This document shows, piece by piece, positions 1 through 10,023 of a DNA stretch of 13,985 nucleotides. Position numbers and translations under genes: made by a program. The stretch's first letter is position 1; every line of letters begins with the position of its first letter. This stretch comes from Larix sibirica. Its lineage: Eukaryota > Streptophyta > Pinopsida > Pinales > Pinaceae. The notes beneath the pieces were generated by a model. It worked only from the letters and a program-made list of their open reading frames with translations, searched no databases and was not told the DNA's origin. The stretch covers positions 1 through 13,985 of the forward strand of contig NWUY0303933609.1 in assembly GCA_004151065.3 (NCBI GenBank), in the 5' to 3' direction.

Positions 1-400
1 CTAATTTGCAAAACATAGTTAAATTCAGTTTTTGCAAAATAAAAATGCCAGATTCCGATGAAAAACCCCAGATTTTGTAATAATTTTTTTTTATTAAATT
101 TGTTTTTTTAAATATTGTTTCCTTCTTTTTATATATTGAAGGGTTAAACTAATTCATAAATATTAACAGTGTACCATTAAGGAATACAAAATTAGTAATA
201 CACATAATGATGTAGGTCTTAGGGTTTACTGTAGGAAGGATATCCATTGTGGTTGGGGTGGCTTTATGAAGACATCCTAACTATGGTTCGTTGAAAAAAG
301 CAACAACTTGGAGTTAATCTAGCATTTTCTTGTTGGCCTAGTACCAACCAAATGAGAAAAGTGGGAATGTCGTGATTTTATTTTTATTTTTATTCTAAAC
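1..400. other. AT-rich flank without genes
   Basis: This stretch has long T and A runs and no reading frame that looks like protein. It is taken as DNA flanking the LINE that follows. The exact LINE 5' end could not be fixed: no target-site duplication matching the region after the 3' tail was found by eye. Confidence 0.5.
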
Positions 401-666
401 CCTAGTTTAGCATTGTTTTGTTTCACAATTTCCATGGTTGGTGTTTTTAGATTGTGCTTTTTTACCTATGGCATATTCCCTTTTCCTTTCTTATTTGATG
501 GTGATTTCCCTTTTCTAGGGTTTTGTTGGCTCCATACCTTTTTTTCGGTTGTCTCGGTGGTTTTAAAAGTCTATTTTCCTTACCTTTTTCGATTTCCACT
601 TGGATTCCTTGTCATTCTTGTCCTTTCTATACTTGATGCATGGATTTGTCTTCAAATATTTTAGAG
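400..666 (+). other. Pyrimidine-rich leader of the LINE (5' UTR)
   Basis: The + strand here is dominated by T and C, with repeated TTTTCC and TTTTTC tracts, and lies directly before ORF1. An 83-codon frame at 413-664 is open, but it is almost all Phe, Leu, Val and Ile, which is what a T-rich leader produces, so it is not called a gene. Internal promoters in LINE 5' UTRs are known, but none can be pinned down here. Confidence 0.4.
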
Positions 667-669
667 TAG

Positions 670-2260
670 TATACGCCTAGCTGTCGTGAAAGACATGTGT
701 CAGTTGGCGGAACTTTTCAGGGTACTAGTGAGGTTGGGGTTGAATATTTACCTTTCGCGGATGTGCAAAAGAATGATAGTTTGACTAGAGCATGAGCTAG
801 GGATCGCTGCAGAGCTAAAGCATACAAATTTTTAGCTGAGAGGAAACAATATGTTCTTGGCAAAGATATAAACCAGGGTCGAGTTGAAGTCTTTACTAAC
901 AAGGATTTAGTTGGAAAAATTGAAGCTACAAAGGTCTATTTCTCAAAGCTTGTGGAGTGGGTGAATAGGAATTGGTCACCCTTATTCGACTATGCTCCCA
1001 TAATGACCATGTTAATAAATAGATGGGTATGCTTTTTTTTCAAAACTAGAGGATATCCCAAAGGTTCTCGAGGGAATATGGTTGATAAAGGAAGGATCAT
1101 TGGTGCTGAATCAAGGGCATACTAATTTTGATCCGGCTAAAGAAAGAAAGATGGAACAACATTTATGGATGCTCATGCTTGGTTTCCCTATCAAATCGTG
1201 GACATAAATGTTTTTTATGGGTCTCACTAACAATCTGGTTTGGTTCATTAAAGTGAAAAAGAAAATGTTGTCTGGGGTGGAGAAGAAGGTCACCTCTATT
1301 ATGGTGGAGTTAGATGTTTCAAAAGGGTTAGCATATATTATGGATATTTTATGGGGTTACTGAGTCATTATCCAAAAACTAGACTTCCTAAATGTTCCAT
1401 TTTGCTGCCATTATTGTAGGAAGACTGGCCATGTAAAGGCGAAATTCCCAAAGTTGATTTTTGGGGAAGATAGCAGTATTTCTTCCGATGAGGTTTCGAT
1501 TGATAACCTTCTTTCGACTGACCTGAAGAAGATAGATTTGGATCCAGTCTCGGCTCTAGTTACAACTCTCCAACTCTCCTCCACAACGTTGATAAAGGTA
1601 TAGTTCTTGCACTTCTCCTACTCCATATGAAAATGTTTCTAGGGAAGAATTGGATTTCTATCTTAGTGTCGAAAAATCCCTAGATATTAGGAGGTGCTCT
1701 GCTTCGGGGGTTTTATTCCCTAGTGATGCTAAAGAGAATGAGCCTTTGGAGTTGGAAACAATTATTTCGGGGGGGAATCAGGCCTTAGATCGGCCTGGTT
1801 TTATTGAATCACAAACAAAATCCTTGGATTTGGGAGGGGTTTTATGTAATAATCCAAATGAAAATATTTCTTTGTCTCGGAGGTACCCTTCTCTGTCTGG
1901 AAATCCTAATTCAACCTTGAGTTTCAATCTACAAGGAAATGGGGGTTTTGATTGTTTAGGCTCCTTGGATTTTTCTTCATTTAAAAAATACCCTCTCCAG
2001 ATCTTCTCGAATAGACCTTCTGCAAATCTGGAGGTTTTCCTGGTTCCATCCAACCGACATCAAAATATCACAATCCGTAAGAAAAATAAAGGGTGGAAAA
2101 AAATAAATCTTCTTTACCCTTAGAGCATATAGAGTCTAAGACTTTTTCTATCCCTCTTTATGTCAGATTAAAGGAATCCTTGAAAGATATTTCTCTTGAT
2201 TCTGTGGTTTCTACCCCACGGGCCCTTAGAGAAAGCCTACCTGGAGAAGTGGGTTCTTAA
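670..2260 (+). pseudogene. LINE ORF1 (DUF4283-like region plus CCHC zinc knuckle), broken
   Basis: The nucleic-acid-binding ORF1 protein of a plant L1 element, which in this class coats the element RNA. The frame beginning near 670 runs to about 1040, with a TGA at 793-795. It then jumps at a T8 run (1033-1040) into a second frame that carries the end of the DUF4283-like region, including HLWMLMLGFPIKSW, and the zinc knuckle at 1406-1447. TAA at 1205-1207 and TGA at 1361-1363 interrupt this part. A further shift near 1600 opens the frame 1650-2123, and a last shift near 2100 leads to the terminal TAA at 2258-2260. The C-terminal third is low-complexity and rich in Ser, Leu and Asn, as in related elements. 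No clear start codon can be assigned. The ORF1 call rests on domain order and on position before the endonuclease. Confidence 0.8.
1406..1447 (+). other. CCHC zinc knuckle of ORF1 with final Cys lost
   Basis: The peptide CHYCRKTGHVKAKF fits C-x2-C-x4-H-x4-C except at the last position, where TTC (Phe, 1445-1447) stands in place of a Cys codon TGC/TGT, one base away. Zinc knuckles of this type bind the element RNA. Losing one of four ligands would be expected to break zinc binding. Confidence 0.85.
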
Positions 2261-2990
2261 TGTCCTTTATTTCCTTAAACATTCAGTGAGTCGAAGGAGC
2301 TGGAAAAGCTAGGACTCTCTCCAAGATTTTGAAAACTACTAGCTTTGGAATTATCATGTTATAAGAAACTATGTGCTCGGTAGACCAGGATATAGAGACC
2401 ATTTCAAAACTCTTACCTGGTTCGGAGTTTTTATCCCTTGATTCTTGTGGGTTATCAGGCGGTACCTTATCTGGGTGGAACCATAAGGTGGTGGAATTGA
2501 AGCCATATCGGACTATTGGGGGTATTCTGTTGGAGGGCCATTTTATGGAGAGCAATCTTATGATTCCCATCCTTAACTATTATGGCCCTTATAAAAATAG
2601 GGAGTTTTTATGGTCTTCTTTGGAAAACAATGGCTTGCTTGGGATCCTGATTTTAATTATTGTTGGGGACTTAAAATTCACTCTCTCGAATGCAGATATT
2701 TGGGGTTTTGGTTTCAAATTCAATCCTATAGCATATTACTTTTCCAAGCTTTTGGAGAATTCTAATCTATTGGATATTGCTCCAGTTAAATTGGGGCCAA
2801 GCTGAAGTAATTGTAGATGCAAGGAGGAATCCATTAGCAAGAGACTAAATAGATTTCTAATGAAAGAGTATTTATCATTATCTTTATAGAAATATCAGGA
2901 TTTGAAAATTAAAAAAATTATCATATCATTTTCCAATAGTTCTCCAATTAGATGGGATAAAAACCAGGCAATATTTTCCATATAAATTTA
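2260..2990 (+). other. AP-endonuclease-like domain of ORF2, catalytically damaged
   Basis: The domain that cuts target DNA. Seen in one frame: the N-terminal Asn (2278-2280), a stop at 2287-2289, and MLxET with a stop (TAA 2362-2364) where this family usually has Gln, followed by the expected Glu (2365-2367). Then come SGGTLSGWN, LNYYGPYKNREF and GDLKFTLSNADIWG. The GDLN motif is changed, with AAA (Lys, 2674-2676) for Asn. After a frameshift at A7 the closing motif reads SYHFPIVLQLDG, with TAT (Tyr, 2924-2926) for the usual Asp before His. At least two catalytic positions are therefore lost, besides the stops. Confidence 0.85.
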
Positions 2991-3395
2991 ATAATATGTG
3001 GATTTTTGTTCTATGGCCAGATACTATTGGGGATCTATATTTGTTCTAGAGGAATCAAGTCCTATGGATAGACTTGTTCTTAAGTTGGATTGTTTAAGAA
3101 ATAGGGTTGTCCAATGGGAGAAACTAAAGAAAGCTGAGAGGGAAAGGGATCTCAAAGATATTGAGAACCAAATTAATTTTTTTTTATGATAGGAATCATA
3201 CTAGTATATTTCTGGAATAAGATAAGGCAGAATTAGCTTCATTAGAAGAAAAGAAAATTTCCATATTGCTCCAAGAGGAAATGATATGGCAACAAAAGAG
3301 GAGAGCTACTTGGATAGCTATGGGAGATAACAACACACTTTTTTCAAATTTTTGCTACCTTTAGAAGAAACTTAAATGCTATTTGGGACTCAAGA

Positions 3396-4475
3396 TTGGA
3401 AAATGGCCAGTCTATCAATATTGATGAAGATTTAAAGGGGGTTGCAGTAGATCATTTTCAGAAGCAATTTAGTGATAAGGGAAGATGTGAAATTGGTTCT
3501 CAACTCAAGGTCATCAGAAATTTCCCTACTCTTTTCTCTAGGGAAGAAGTGGAAATTATAGGGGATCCGGTCACTCTGGAGGATATTGAATGTGTCTTGA
3601 AGTTATTTGCGAGTGATAAAATCCCTGGTTAAGGTGGTTGGATTGTTGATATATTCCATTCTTTTTTTTATACCATGGGAATGGATTTACTGCAGATGGT
3701 CGAACAGTCAAGGATGGAAGGTTATGTTTCAAAGGATCTTAATAAGACCTACATTTCCCATACCCCGAAGAAAAACAAGCATGATTTATTTAGTGATTAT
3801 AGGTAGATAGATTTATGCAATCTTGCATATAAGCTAATTTCCAAAATTATTGCTATTAGGATGAATCCAAAGCTCTCATAATTGCTGACGAAGGAACAAT
3901 TTGGTTTTCTCACAAATAGACACATCTTGGATGCGATTGGAATCACATAGGAATTTGATCACTAAATAAAATCGAAGGATATGGATGCTTTCATACTTAA
4001 GATGGACTTAGTAAAAGCATACGATATGGTAAATTGGGTTTATCTTAGCCTGATGCTTATTCAGATTGGGCTCTCTCTGGAGGTGACAAAATGGATATCG
4101 GCATGTGTATCTTCAACAAACTTTGTTGTTCTTGTAAATGGTTCCCCTTCTAAAAAAGAATAGAGCACAAGGGTCCTTAGACAAGGCTGCCCTTTGTCCC
4201 CTTTACGTTTTTTACTTGTCATTGAAGGTTTGAGTAACATGATACATGCTGCAAGGAAGGATATGAAAATCCATGGTATAAAAATAGAAAAATCTATCTT
4301 TATTTCTCATATCTTATTTGTCGATGATGTAATCCTTTTTGGTAGAGGGTCTATAGGGGAATGTAAACAAATTTCAGAAATTATAAACACCTTCTGTCTT
4401 GGATTAGGTATGGAATCAGTACTACTAAGTCAACTCATACACATTACAGGTTGGATGTTCAGGTGTTGGAGTTGA
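3396..4475 (+). other. Reverse transcriptase domain of ORF2
   Basis: The polymerase core. In one frame it shows, in order, the upstream fingers region (AYKLISKIIAIRM, then EQFGFLTNRHILDAI), block A KMDLVKAYDMVNW with the first catalytic Asp at 4005-4007, block B RQGCPLSPLRFLLVIEGL (about 4179-4232) and block C FVDDVILFG, with the Asp pair at 4323-4328. FVDD is a common variant of YADD in plant L1 elements. All three catalytic Asp are kept, but stops interrupt the frame (3630, 3807, 3879, 3948, 3963 and 4161). The reading shifts at about 4420-4570 into the downstream thumb segment at 4574-4906. Confidence 0.92.
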
Positions 4476-4573
4476 TCTTAGGTTTTCTTCCATTTCAGAC
4501 TTCATAGCTTGAAGATGGTTTCAAGTATTTGGGCTATTTTTAAAAGCCTAATTGCTCCAGGATAAGTGATTGG

Positions 4574-4906
4574 ATGTGGTTGGTACAAATATTTGAAAGA
4601 ATAATTGGGAACTGGACATATCGACTACTCTCTTTGGGTGTTCGAATGACACTTATCAAGTCGATCGTGATTGGTATCCCTGTTTATTGGTTTTCCTCAA
4701 AGTCCATCTTAAATATTCTTCGGAGAAGGATGTTCAATTTCCTATGGACTGGTGCTGTGGATGGGAGAAAATTGCATCTTGTAAATTGGGAAAGGTTATC
4801 TAAGCCAAAGAGGATGGGTGGATGGGATATACAAAATTTGGATTGGTTTAGTAAAGCACTAAGAATGAAAAGTATGTGGCATGGGCTCTTTGGATCCAAT
4901 CTGTAG
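4574..4906 (+). other. RT thumb and connection region of ORF2
   Basis: This open stretch carries the region that normally follows the FVDD box: GNWTYRLLSLGVRMTLIKS, then PVYWFSSKSI, RRMFNFLWTG, and LVNWERLSKPKRMGGWDIQN. These match the conserved order seen in plant L1 ORF2 proteins between the polymerase core and the zinc-binding region. It is in a different frame from the upstream RT core, so a frameshift separates them. Confidence 0.85.
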
Positions 4907-5170
4907 AGTAATGTGTTAAGGGGAAAATCCATCAAAATAACATCTACAATTGGATCAGAAATATATGCTCATCGATTAGTAAATATTCCAAATTTTGGAT
5001 GGGTTTCTTGAAATATTTTAGATGGATTAGTTGAAAACTTGCATGGAAGGTTGGTTTAGGTAATATGATAAATATCGGTATGGACCCTATCGTGGGGTTT
5101 GAAGAATATTTTATTCTCTCTGAAGGTATTTTGGATTATTTAGATGAAATCGGATATTCTTATCTTTCTC

Positions 5171-5186
5171 AAAAAAAAAAAAAAAA
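5171..5186 (+). repeat. A16 run inside ORF2
   Basis: Sixteen consecutive A residues interrupt the segment between the RT thumb and the zf-RVT region, between peptides resembling EIGYSYLSQ and LAWLCPFE. The run reads as Lys codons and could have arisen by slippage at a shorter A run. Confidence 0.9.
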
Positions 5187-5438
5187 CTTGCATGGTTATG
5201 TCCTTTTGAGTTGTACTGGTATTCTGGAATTGATTTTGGTTTAAACAGTGCTTGGTGTGCGGAATGGGAATGGTAAATTACAAAAATGAACAAGGTTGGT
5301 ATCAGACTTCATCTAGTTGGTGATGAGCTTGTGTGGACCAGTGATAATGTAAATGGGCATGTTTTAGCAAAAGTTGCTTATAATTTTATCGCAGCAAAGA
5401 ATTTTGTCATAGTTCATAAATGGTAGTTCGATAAAATT

Positions 5439-5663
5439 TTGAAATGGAAGCTCCCTCTGAAGTTAAAATGCTTTCTTTGGTTGGAATTGGAGAATGCTAT
5501 ATTGAAATGGGAAAATTTATTTCACAAGGGTTGGTCCGGTCCTAATCGATGTATTATATGTCGTGGTAAGGATGAATTTGTGGAACATATATTTATACAA
5601 TGTTCCTCTTCAAAATATTTGTGGCCAATTGTTTGTTTTGATTTAAATATTCTTATGGTTTAG
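5439..5663 (+). other. zf-RVT zinc-binding region of ORF2
   Basis: The peptide KWKLPLKLKCFLWLELENAI, followed by CIICRGKDEFVEHIFIQCSS, is the typical 'reverse-transcriptase-like zinc-binding' region that lies between RT and RNase H in plant L1 ORF2 proteins. The Cys pair (CIIC), the His in VEH and the following Cys are all kept. Its exact role is not settled for the family. It ends at a TAG where the original frame would have continued. Confidence 0.85.
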
Positions 5664-5900
5664 GGGACAGTTTCACTAGAATATAATCTCTTGAGCTGGA
5701 AAAACTATATTCCAAATCATTGCACTCTTCCAGTCTTTGTATGTTGGATTATATGGGATTTAAGAAATGAAGCAATATTTGATGATACATAGCCACCCTT
5801 ATTGGTTGGTTCCATTATAATCTTAAAATTTTATCAGGATTACATGCCTTGTTTAGGGAATGATGTTAAAAAGAGAATGATTATAGATGCTCCTTATTTT

Positions 5901-6311
5901 TAGGGGGCTTGTGGTTTTTTTGATGGCACGGTTGTTGATGGCTTCTGTGCAGCAGGTGTTCAAATTAAAACCAATCCTAAACATTACTTCTTGCTCAAAC
6001 TTAATGTTGATATTGGTATTAATACCAAAGTAGAATTACTTGCACTTTGGTGTCTTTTAAACTTTGAAATTTATTTGGGTATTAATTCCATCAAAATCTA
6101 TGGTGAATCTACATTTATTGTAAACTGGGCCAATCAGAATTCCAAACTGCAGGTCTTGGATCTACAACAATGGGCTTGGAGGACTCGGGATTTTCTAGCT
6201 TCTTTCAAGCATTAAAAAATCTCTCATATTTTCAGAGAACATAATTCAACTACCAATCGCTTGTCCAAGGAAGCGCTGAAGTCTAGGGAAGGGCTTCTTT
6301 TTTGGGAATAA
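5901..6311 (+). other. RNase H-like domain at the ORF2 C terminus, active site altered
   Basis: This domain removes the RNA strand of the RNA:DNA hybrid. The frame begins after a TAG at 5901 with GACGFFDGTVVDGF, which supplies the first acidic residue (Asp 5922-5924). KVELLALW gives the Glu (6033-6035). IYGES has Glu (GAA 6105-6107) where the family normally has Asp, and NSTTNRLSKEAL has Asn (6255-6257) where an Asp normally precedes the LSK-like stretch. A TAA at 6213-6215 also splits the domain. Two of the four metal-binding positions are therefore changed and the domain is unlikely to be active. Confidence 0.85.
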
Positions 6312-6620
6312 TTTATTAAGGATGAGCTGGAAAATGTTGGATCTCTCTACTTTTTTGATTAATTGATGTTGCTGGCTTTTTTGGGACTTTTGATGGGGCC
6401 AGGCTTTGTGGCCTTGTTTAGTAAGATTAGAGGTGGCCGGATTTTGTGGCTTCATTTAATATGCTCAGTTGTATTTTGTGTTGATGCCTAGTACTTTTGG
6501 GGGCTTTTGCATATGCACAATTAGTTGTTTATCCCTTTGCTGGATTTTTGTACTCTTTGATTCGTTTTTGAATAACAAGAGTATAGTTCTTTTTTTTTTT
6601 TTTATATATATATATATAAT
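6312..6620 (+). other. LINE 3' UTR ending in T14 and (TA)8
   Basis: After the ORF2 stop comes a G/T-rich segment that ends with T14 (6590-6603) followed by TATATATATATATATA (6603-6618). The position is right for the end of the element, but the tail is T-rich on the coding strand rather than poly(A). The TA run may be a microsatellite that grew at the junction. Confidence 0.6.
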
Positions 6621-6891
6621 TGTTTTAGGATAATTAATTTTTACTAATTACACATTTTGCAAAAAAAATGTTTCTTTCGTTATTATGTTTTTTATAATGA
6701 TATTGTTACTTTTTATTTATATTATTAATGTTATGATCCATGTTACATAGTTTTGGATTGTGTTGAGTATTTTCGTCTCAAGATCGATTTGTAGAAGACT
6801 TTAAAGTCAATAAATGTCAAGTAAATTAATCTTTTGTCAAAGTATGGTTAACATAAATATAAGATGAATTAACAAATCTCATAAATCTCAA

Positions 6892-7010
6892 ATATCATGT
6901 GTAGTTTTCCTTTTGTATTGAATTTTTTTGGGTTGCATTTATTGAGTGTAATATCATGTGTAGTTTTGCTTTTTGTATTGATTTTTTTTGGGTTGCATTT
7001 GTTGAGTGTA
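6892..7010. repeat. Tandem duplication, two copies of about 60 bp
   Basis: Copy 1 (6892-6950, 59 bp) and copy 2 (6951-7010, 60 bp) both start ATATCATGTGTAGTTTT and end TTGAGTGTA. They differ at only a few positions and by a one-base indel, so the duplication is young relative to the surroundings. Confidence 0.93.
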
Positions 7011-7350
7011 TGTTATTGAAATATTGATTGATTTTATTTTATGTATTTAATTATAATAAAATAATTATGTAATAATAGATTTTTATATAAAAGTAAATGT
7101 ATTTAGTTAGTAGGTTATTTTAATTTATTGTTGTTAATGTTTTTAAGTATTTAGTTAATTTTGTAATTTTTTTATATTAAAAATATTATTCATTAATGTG
7201 AGAAAGCATTCCTTATTAAATATTATATATTAAATAATAATTACAAAATATAAAAATAACAAAATCCATATAATAAATAGTAACTATACATGTAAAAGGG
7301 TTATAGTTTATGAGTAAGAATAAGATATGTATTAATAAGAATATAAACTA

Positions 7351-7390
7351 ATAATAAATATAAATAATAGATAATAAATATAAATAATAG
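7351..7390. repeat. Exact 20-bp tandem duplication
   Basis: ATAATAAATATAAATAATAG occurs twice back to back (7351-7370 and 7371-7390) without a mismatch. It is low-complexity A/T sequence and a likely slippage product. Confidence 0.93.
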
Positions 7391-7440
7391 ATAGTAAATG
7401 ATCATATTAAATAATAAATTAATATGTTTTCTAAACTGTA

Positions 7441-7524
7441 GGTTAAACTCATTCATTTACTTTACTCTTAGAATTTAGTATTAAAGGTTAAACTCATTCA
7501 TTTACTTTACTCTTGAATTTAGTA
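7441..7524. repeat. Direct repeat of 40 and 39 bp, 45-bp spacing
   Basis: GGTTAAACTCATTCATTTAC begins both copies (7441-7480 and 7486-7524). The copies differ only by one missing A near the 3' side and are separated by TTAAA. Confidence 0.93.
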
Positions 7525-7924
7525 CAAGTATTTTTTTAGAATCATATATGTTCATGACTAAATCTTTGTCTCCATTGAATTCTTTCTTCTAGTGAGAGTA
7601 AAAAATATGTGCAATTGTTGAAAAAGAGATCAACGAAATATCAATGTGTAAGCTCAAGGAAAGTACAGACTACATAAATCGTGATTAAGTATTGCAAAGG
7701 AAAGTTAGTAAGATGGATAGTCAACATTCTCAATGACTCAACTTATTATAAATAGATTGTTTCAAATTGAGAAACGTGCCTATGCTCACCTTATTAAATT
7801 ATTTCCACCCAAAATAGATTGCTTTTTTCTCATACTTTCGTCTTAGTGAAAAAATGAGTGTTTGTTCACATTATGTCTCACCAATTGAAATAAAATTAAA
7901 TATATTAAACATAAAGTTCATGAC

Positions 7925-10023
7925 ACCCTTCGGAGGTGATGTGTGGTGGTTTGAGGCATCATTCTTGGTCCTATATGCCTATAATTTTCATGTAGGACCC
8001 AAGGCCTCAATTTCCTCTTATGGCCATGCCTAGTGTCCTAAGATGCATACCTAGTGCTCACAACCTCTCGATGTCATCCATATCCCCACATAAAAACTAA
8101 GGATACCATTGATAGGTTATGTGGTGCTTTAAGGAAATATTCATGGATTTAGATTCCTATAATCTTGTTTTACACCCTAACACCTAATTTTTCTCCCCCA
8201 ATCATGTCTAGGGAATTTAAACTAATACCTAGTCCTCAAAAAATCTTAATGGATTACATGTCCCCACATGAAGCTAAATATACCCTTGAAAGGTCATGCA
8301 TAGTGCTTCAAGGTGTTGTTCTTCTTCTTATATGCCTAGGAGCTTCCTTTAGGGCCTAAGGCCTAATATTCCTACCCCACCCATGTCTAGGTCCCTAACA
8401 ATCATACCATGTGGTATCCCCAATATCCTCACTTGTATACTAATCATATCCTCAATAAATTATGTTTGGTGGTTTGAGGCATCATTATTAACCTTTGATG
8501 CCAAAAATATTCCTTTAGTGGATAAGGCTTGGATTTCCTCTTTTTACCATGTCGAGACCCTTAGACCCATACCTAATGCTCAAAACCTCTTGGAGGAGTT
8601 GAAATCCTCTCTCAAAGGCCAAGGATTCCTTTGAGAGGTTATTTGTGGTGCTTTAATGCATTTTTCATGGCCCTAGATGTCTTGAAGCTTCAATTGAGGC
8701 CTAAAGAATTGAATTCATCCCTTTATTATGTCCAAGTCCCTAAGGACTATACCTATTACTCAAAACCACCTAGTGGAATTGGTATCCCCTATCATCGGCA
8801 ATGTGCAGTTGTCTAAGAGGTTCTTCTTGGGCTTGGATGGGTGAAAGATTACTTTAGGACCTTGGGCCTAGGTTTCCTCCCGTGTTCCTCCCCTAGCCAT
8901 GCCCAAGGCCCTCAAACCAATACCTAGTACTCAAAAAATGCCAATGACACACATATATCCACTAAAAGGGAAAAATTGCCCTCGGGAGGTCATGTCTGGT
9001 GGTTAGAGGTATGCACATCATCCCTAGATGCCTAGAAGTTTGCTTCATGGCATAAGACATTCCCCTAACCATATATAGGGCCCAAAGACCCATAAATAGT
9101 TCTAAAAACTTATTAATGGCCCCAATATCCCCACTTCGATGAAAAGGGTATCCTAGAAGGGTGATTTTTGGTGGTTCAATGAATTATTCTTGGCCTTCGA
9201 TGCCTAAAAGATTCCTTTAGAGCCTAAGGATCAAATTTTCTCCCTTGAGCATGTCCAATGCTCCAAGACCCATAATTAGTACCAAAAAACTCATAAGGGT
9301 GTCCATTTCCCCACTTGATGACCAATGATCCCCTCGAGTAGTTATGTATGTTGGTTGAGGTATCATTCATGAATGCTCAATCCCAAAATATTCCTTTAGA
9401 GACAAATGTTTGAGATTCCTCAATTGGAAATGGTTAACATCCAAACACCCTTACCTAGATCTCAAAGAATCCTAATGGTGTTTATATCCGCACTTGGAGG
9501 AAAAATATACCCTAGAGAAATCATGCACGATGGTTTGAGGTGTTATTATTTCCCTTGATGCCTAGAATCTTACTTTAGTTCCTGAATCTCATCTTTCCAC
9601 CCATGTACATCTCATCAACCCCAAGACCCATATCTACTATGAAAGCCCTCCTAATTTCATTGATTTCCCCACTCATAGGTGAATCATACACTTAATAGGT
9701 CATGTGTAGTGGTTCAAGGGGTCATTCTAGGCCCTTGATGACTAATATACCTTTGCAACCTAAGGCTTGGTTTTCCTCCCTCAACCACGTTCAAGGCCTT
9801 GAGATCCATGTCTCCTAGTCAAACCCTCCTAACTACACTGATACCCCTACTTGTTGGCCAAGGACACCTTCATGAGGTATTTCCTCGTGGTTCAAGACAT
9901 CTATATTGACCCCACATACCTAGAGGATTCCTTTAGGGATTAAGGCATGGGTGTCCACCCTTAACCATCTCGAAGGAATTAAGTCTCATACCTAGTGTTG
10001 AAAACGTCCCTGTTGGCCCAAGA
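7925..10023. repeat. Diverged satellite-like tandem array, about 12 units of about 176 bp
   Basis: Equivalent points of successive units, aligned on the recurring 'gAGGTcATGTgTGGTGGTT' block, lie near 7934, 8114, 8291, 8457, 8636, 8818, 8987, 9159, 9339, 9518, 9697 and 9875. The spacings are 166-182 bp. Each unit repeats the same order of blocks: the AGGT/GGTGG start, a TTGAGGcATCATTCTTGG block, TGCCTAgAAgATTCCTTTAG, CCTAAGGC, TTTCCTCCC, CCATGTC, AGACCCATACCTAGT, CTCAAAA, and TCCCCACTTG near the end. Copies are strongly diverged with small indels, so this is an old array. The last unit is cut short near 10020. Short open frames inside (for example 8165-8359, 8383-8634 and 8631-8816) follow no shared coding frame and are not called genes. 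The period is in the nucleosome-sized range common for plant satellites. Confidence 0.9.

Larger units (their letters stand above)
2260..6311 (+). pseudogene. LINE ORF2 polyprotein (endonuclease, RT, zf-RVT, RNase H), broken
   Basis: The replication enzyme of the L1 element: it nicks target DNA, reverse-transcribes the element RNA at the nick and, in plant L1s, carries a C-terminal RNase H. The start is placed at ATG 2260-2262, which shares its A with the ORF1 stop. The frame fits because the reading beginning MSFISLNI matches the N-terminal strand of the endonuclease, with its Asn. The end is TAA 6309-6311, giving about 1350 codons, normal for this family. Early stops lie at 2287, 2362 and 2803. 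Frameshifts occur near A7 (2911-2917) and T9 (3177-3185), then about 4420-4570 and about 4940-5440. Within the RT region one frame holds from 3396 to about 4420, with only nonsense changes. Domain features are listed separately. Confidence 0.9.
400..6620 (+). mobile_element. Degenerate, near full-length L1-type LINE retrotransposon
   Basis: A non-LTR retrotransposon of about 6.2 kb, the usual size of a complete plant L1 element. Seen in order on the + strand: a pyrimidine-rich leader (about 400-660), ORF1 with a zinc knuckle, ORF2 with endonuclease, reverse transcriptase, zf-RVT and RNase H-like domains, and a 3' untranslated region ending in T14 followed by (TA)8. Such elements copy themselves by nicking the target and priming reverse transcription at the nick. 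This copy cannot encode working proteins: both ORFs carry several stops and frameshifts and several catalytic residues are changed. The 5' boundary is uncertain by a few hundred bases, and the right boundary is set at the end of the TA run. A terminal poly(A) tail, expected for an L1, is not seen. Confidence 0.9.
6621..7925. other. AT-rich intergenic DNA
   Basis: Very AT-rich sequence with no protein-like frame on either strand and no recognisable element. It holds three local tandem duplications, listed separately. Confidence 0.6.

Noticed and set aside
413-664. 83-codon open frame on the + strand, very hydrophobic
   Set aside because: It is built from T-rich leader sequence (Phe/Leu/Val/Ile), with no recognisable motif, and lies in the LINE 5' leader.
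1778-2570. Minus-strand frames at 1778-2053 and 2283-2570
   Set aside because: Both overlap the LINE ORF1/ORF2 sequence, which has clear domain matches on the + strand.
6590-6618. Poly(A) tail of a LINE on the - strand ending here
   Set aside because: All protein domains to the left read on the + strand, and no minus-strand LINE coding sequence was seen on the right.
8165-8816. Three short + strand frames inside the tandem array
   Set aside because: They fall in repeated DNA and the frame is not conserved from unit to unit. No coding signal is visible.
7925-10023. CRISPR array
   Set aside because: The period is about 176 bp with no short identical repeat and unique spacer pattern, and the context is a plant-type nuclear genome.
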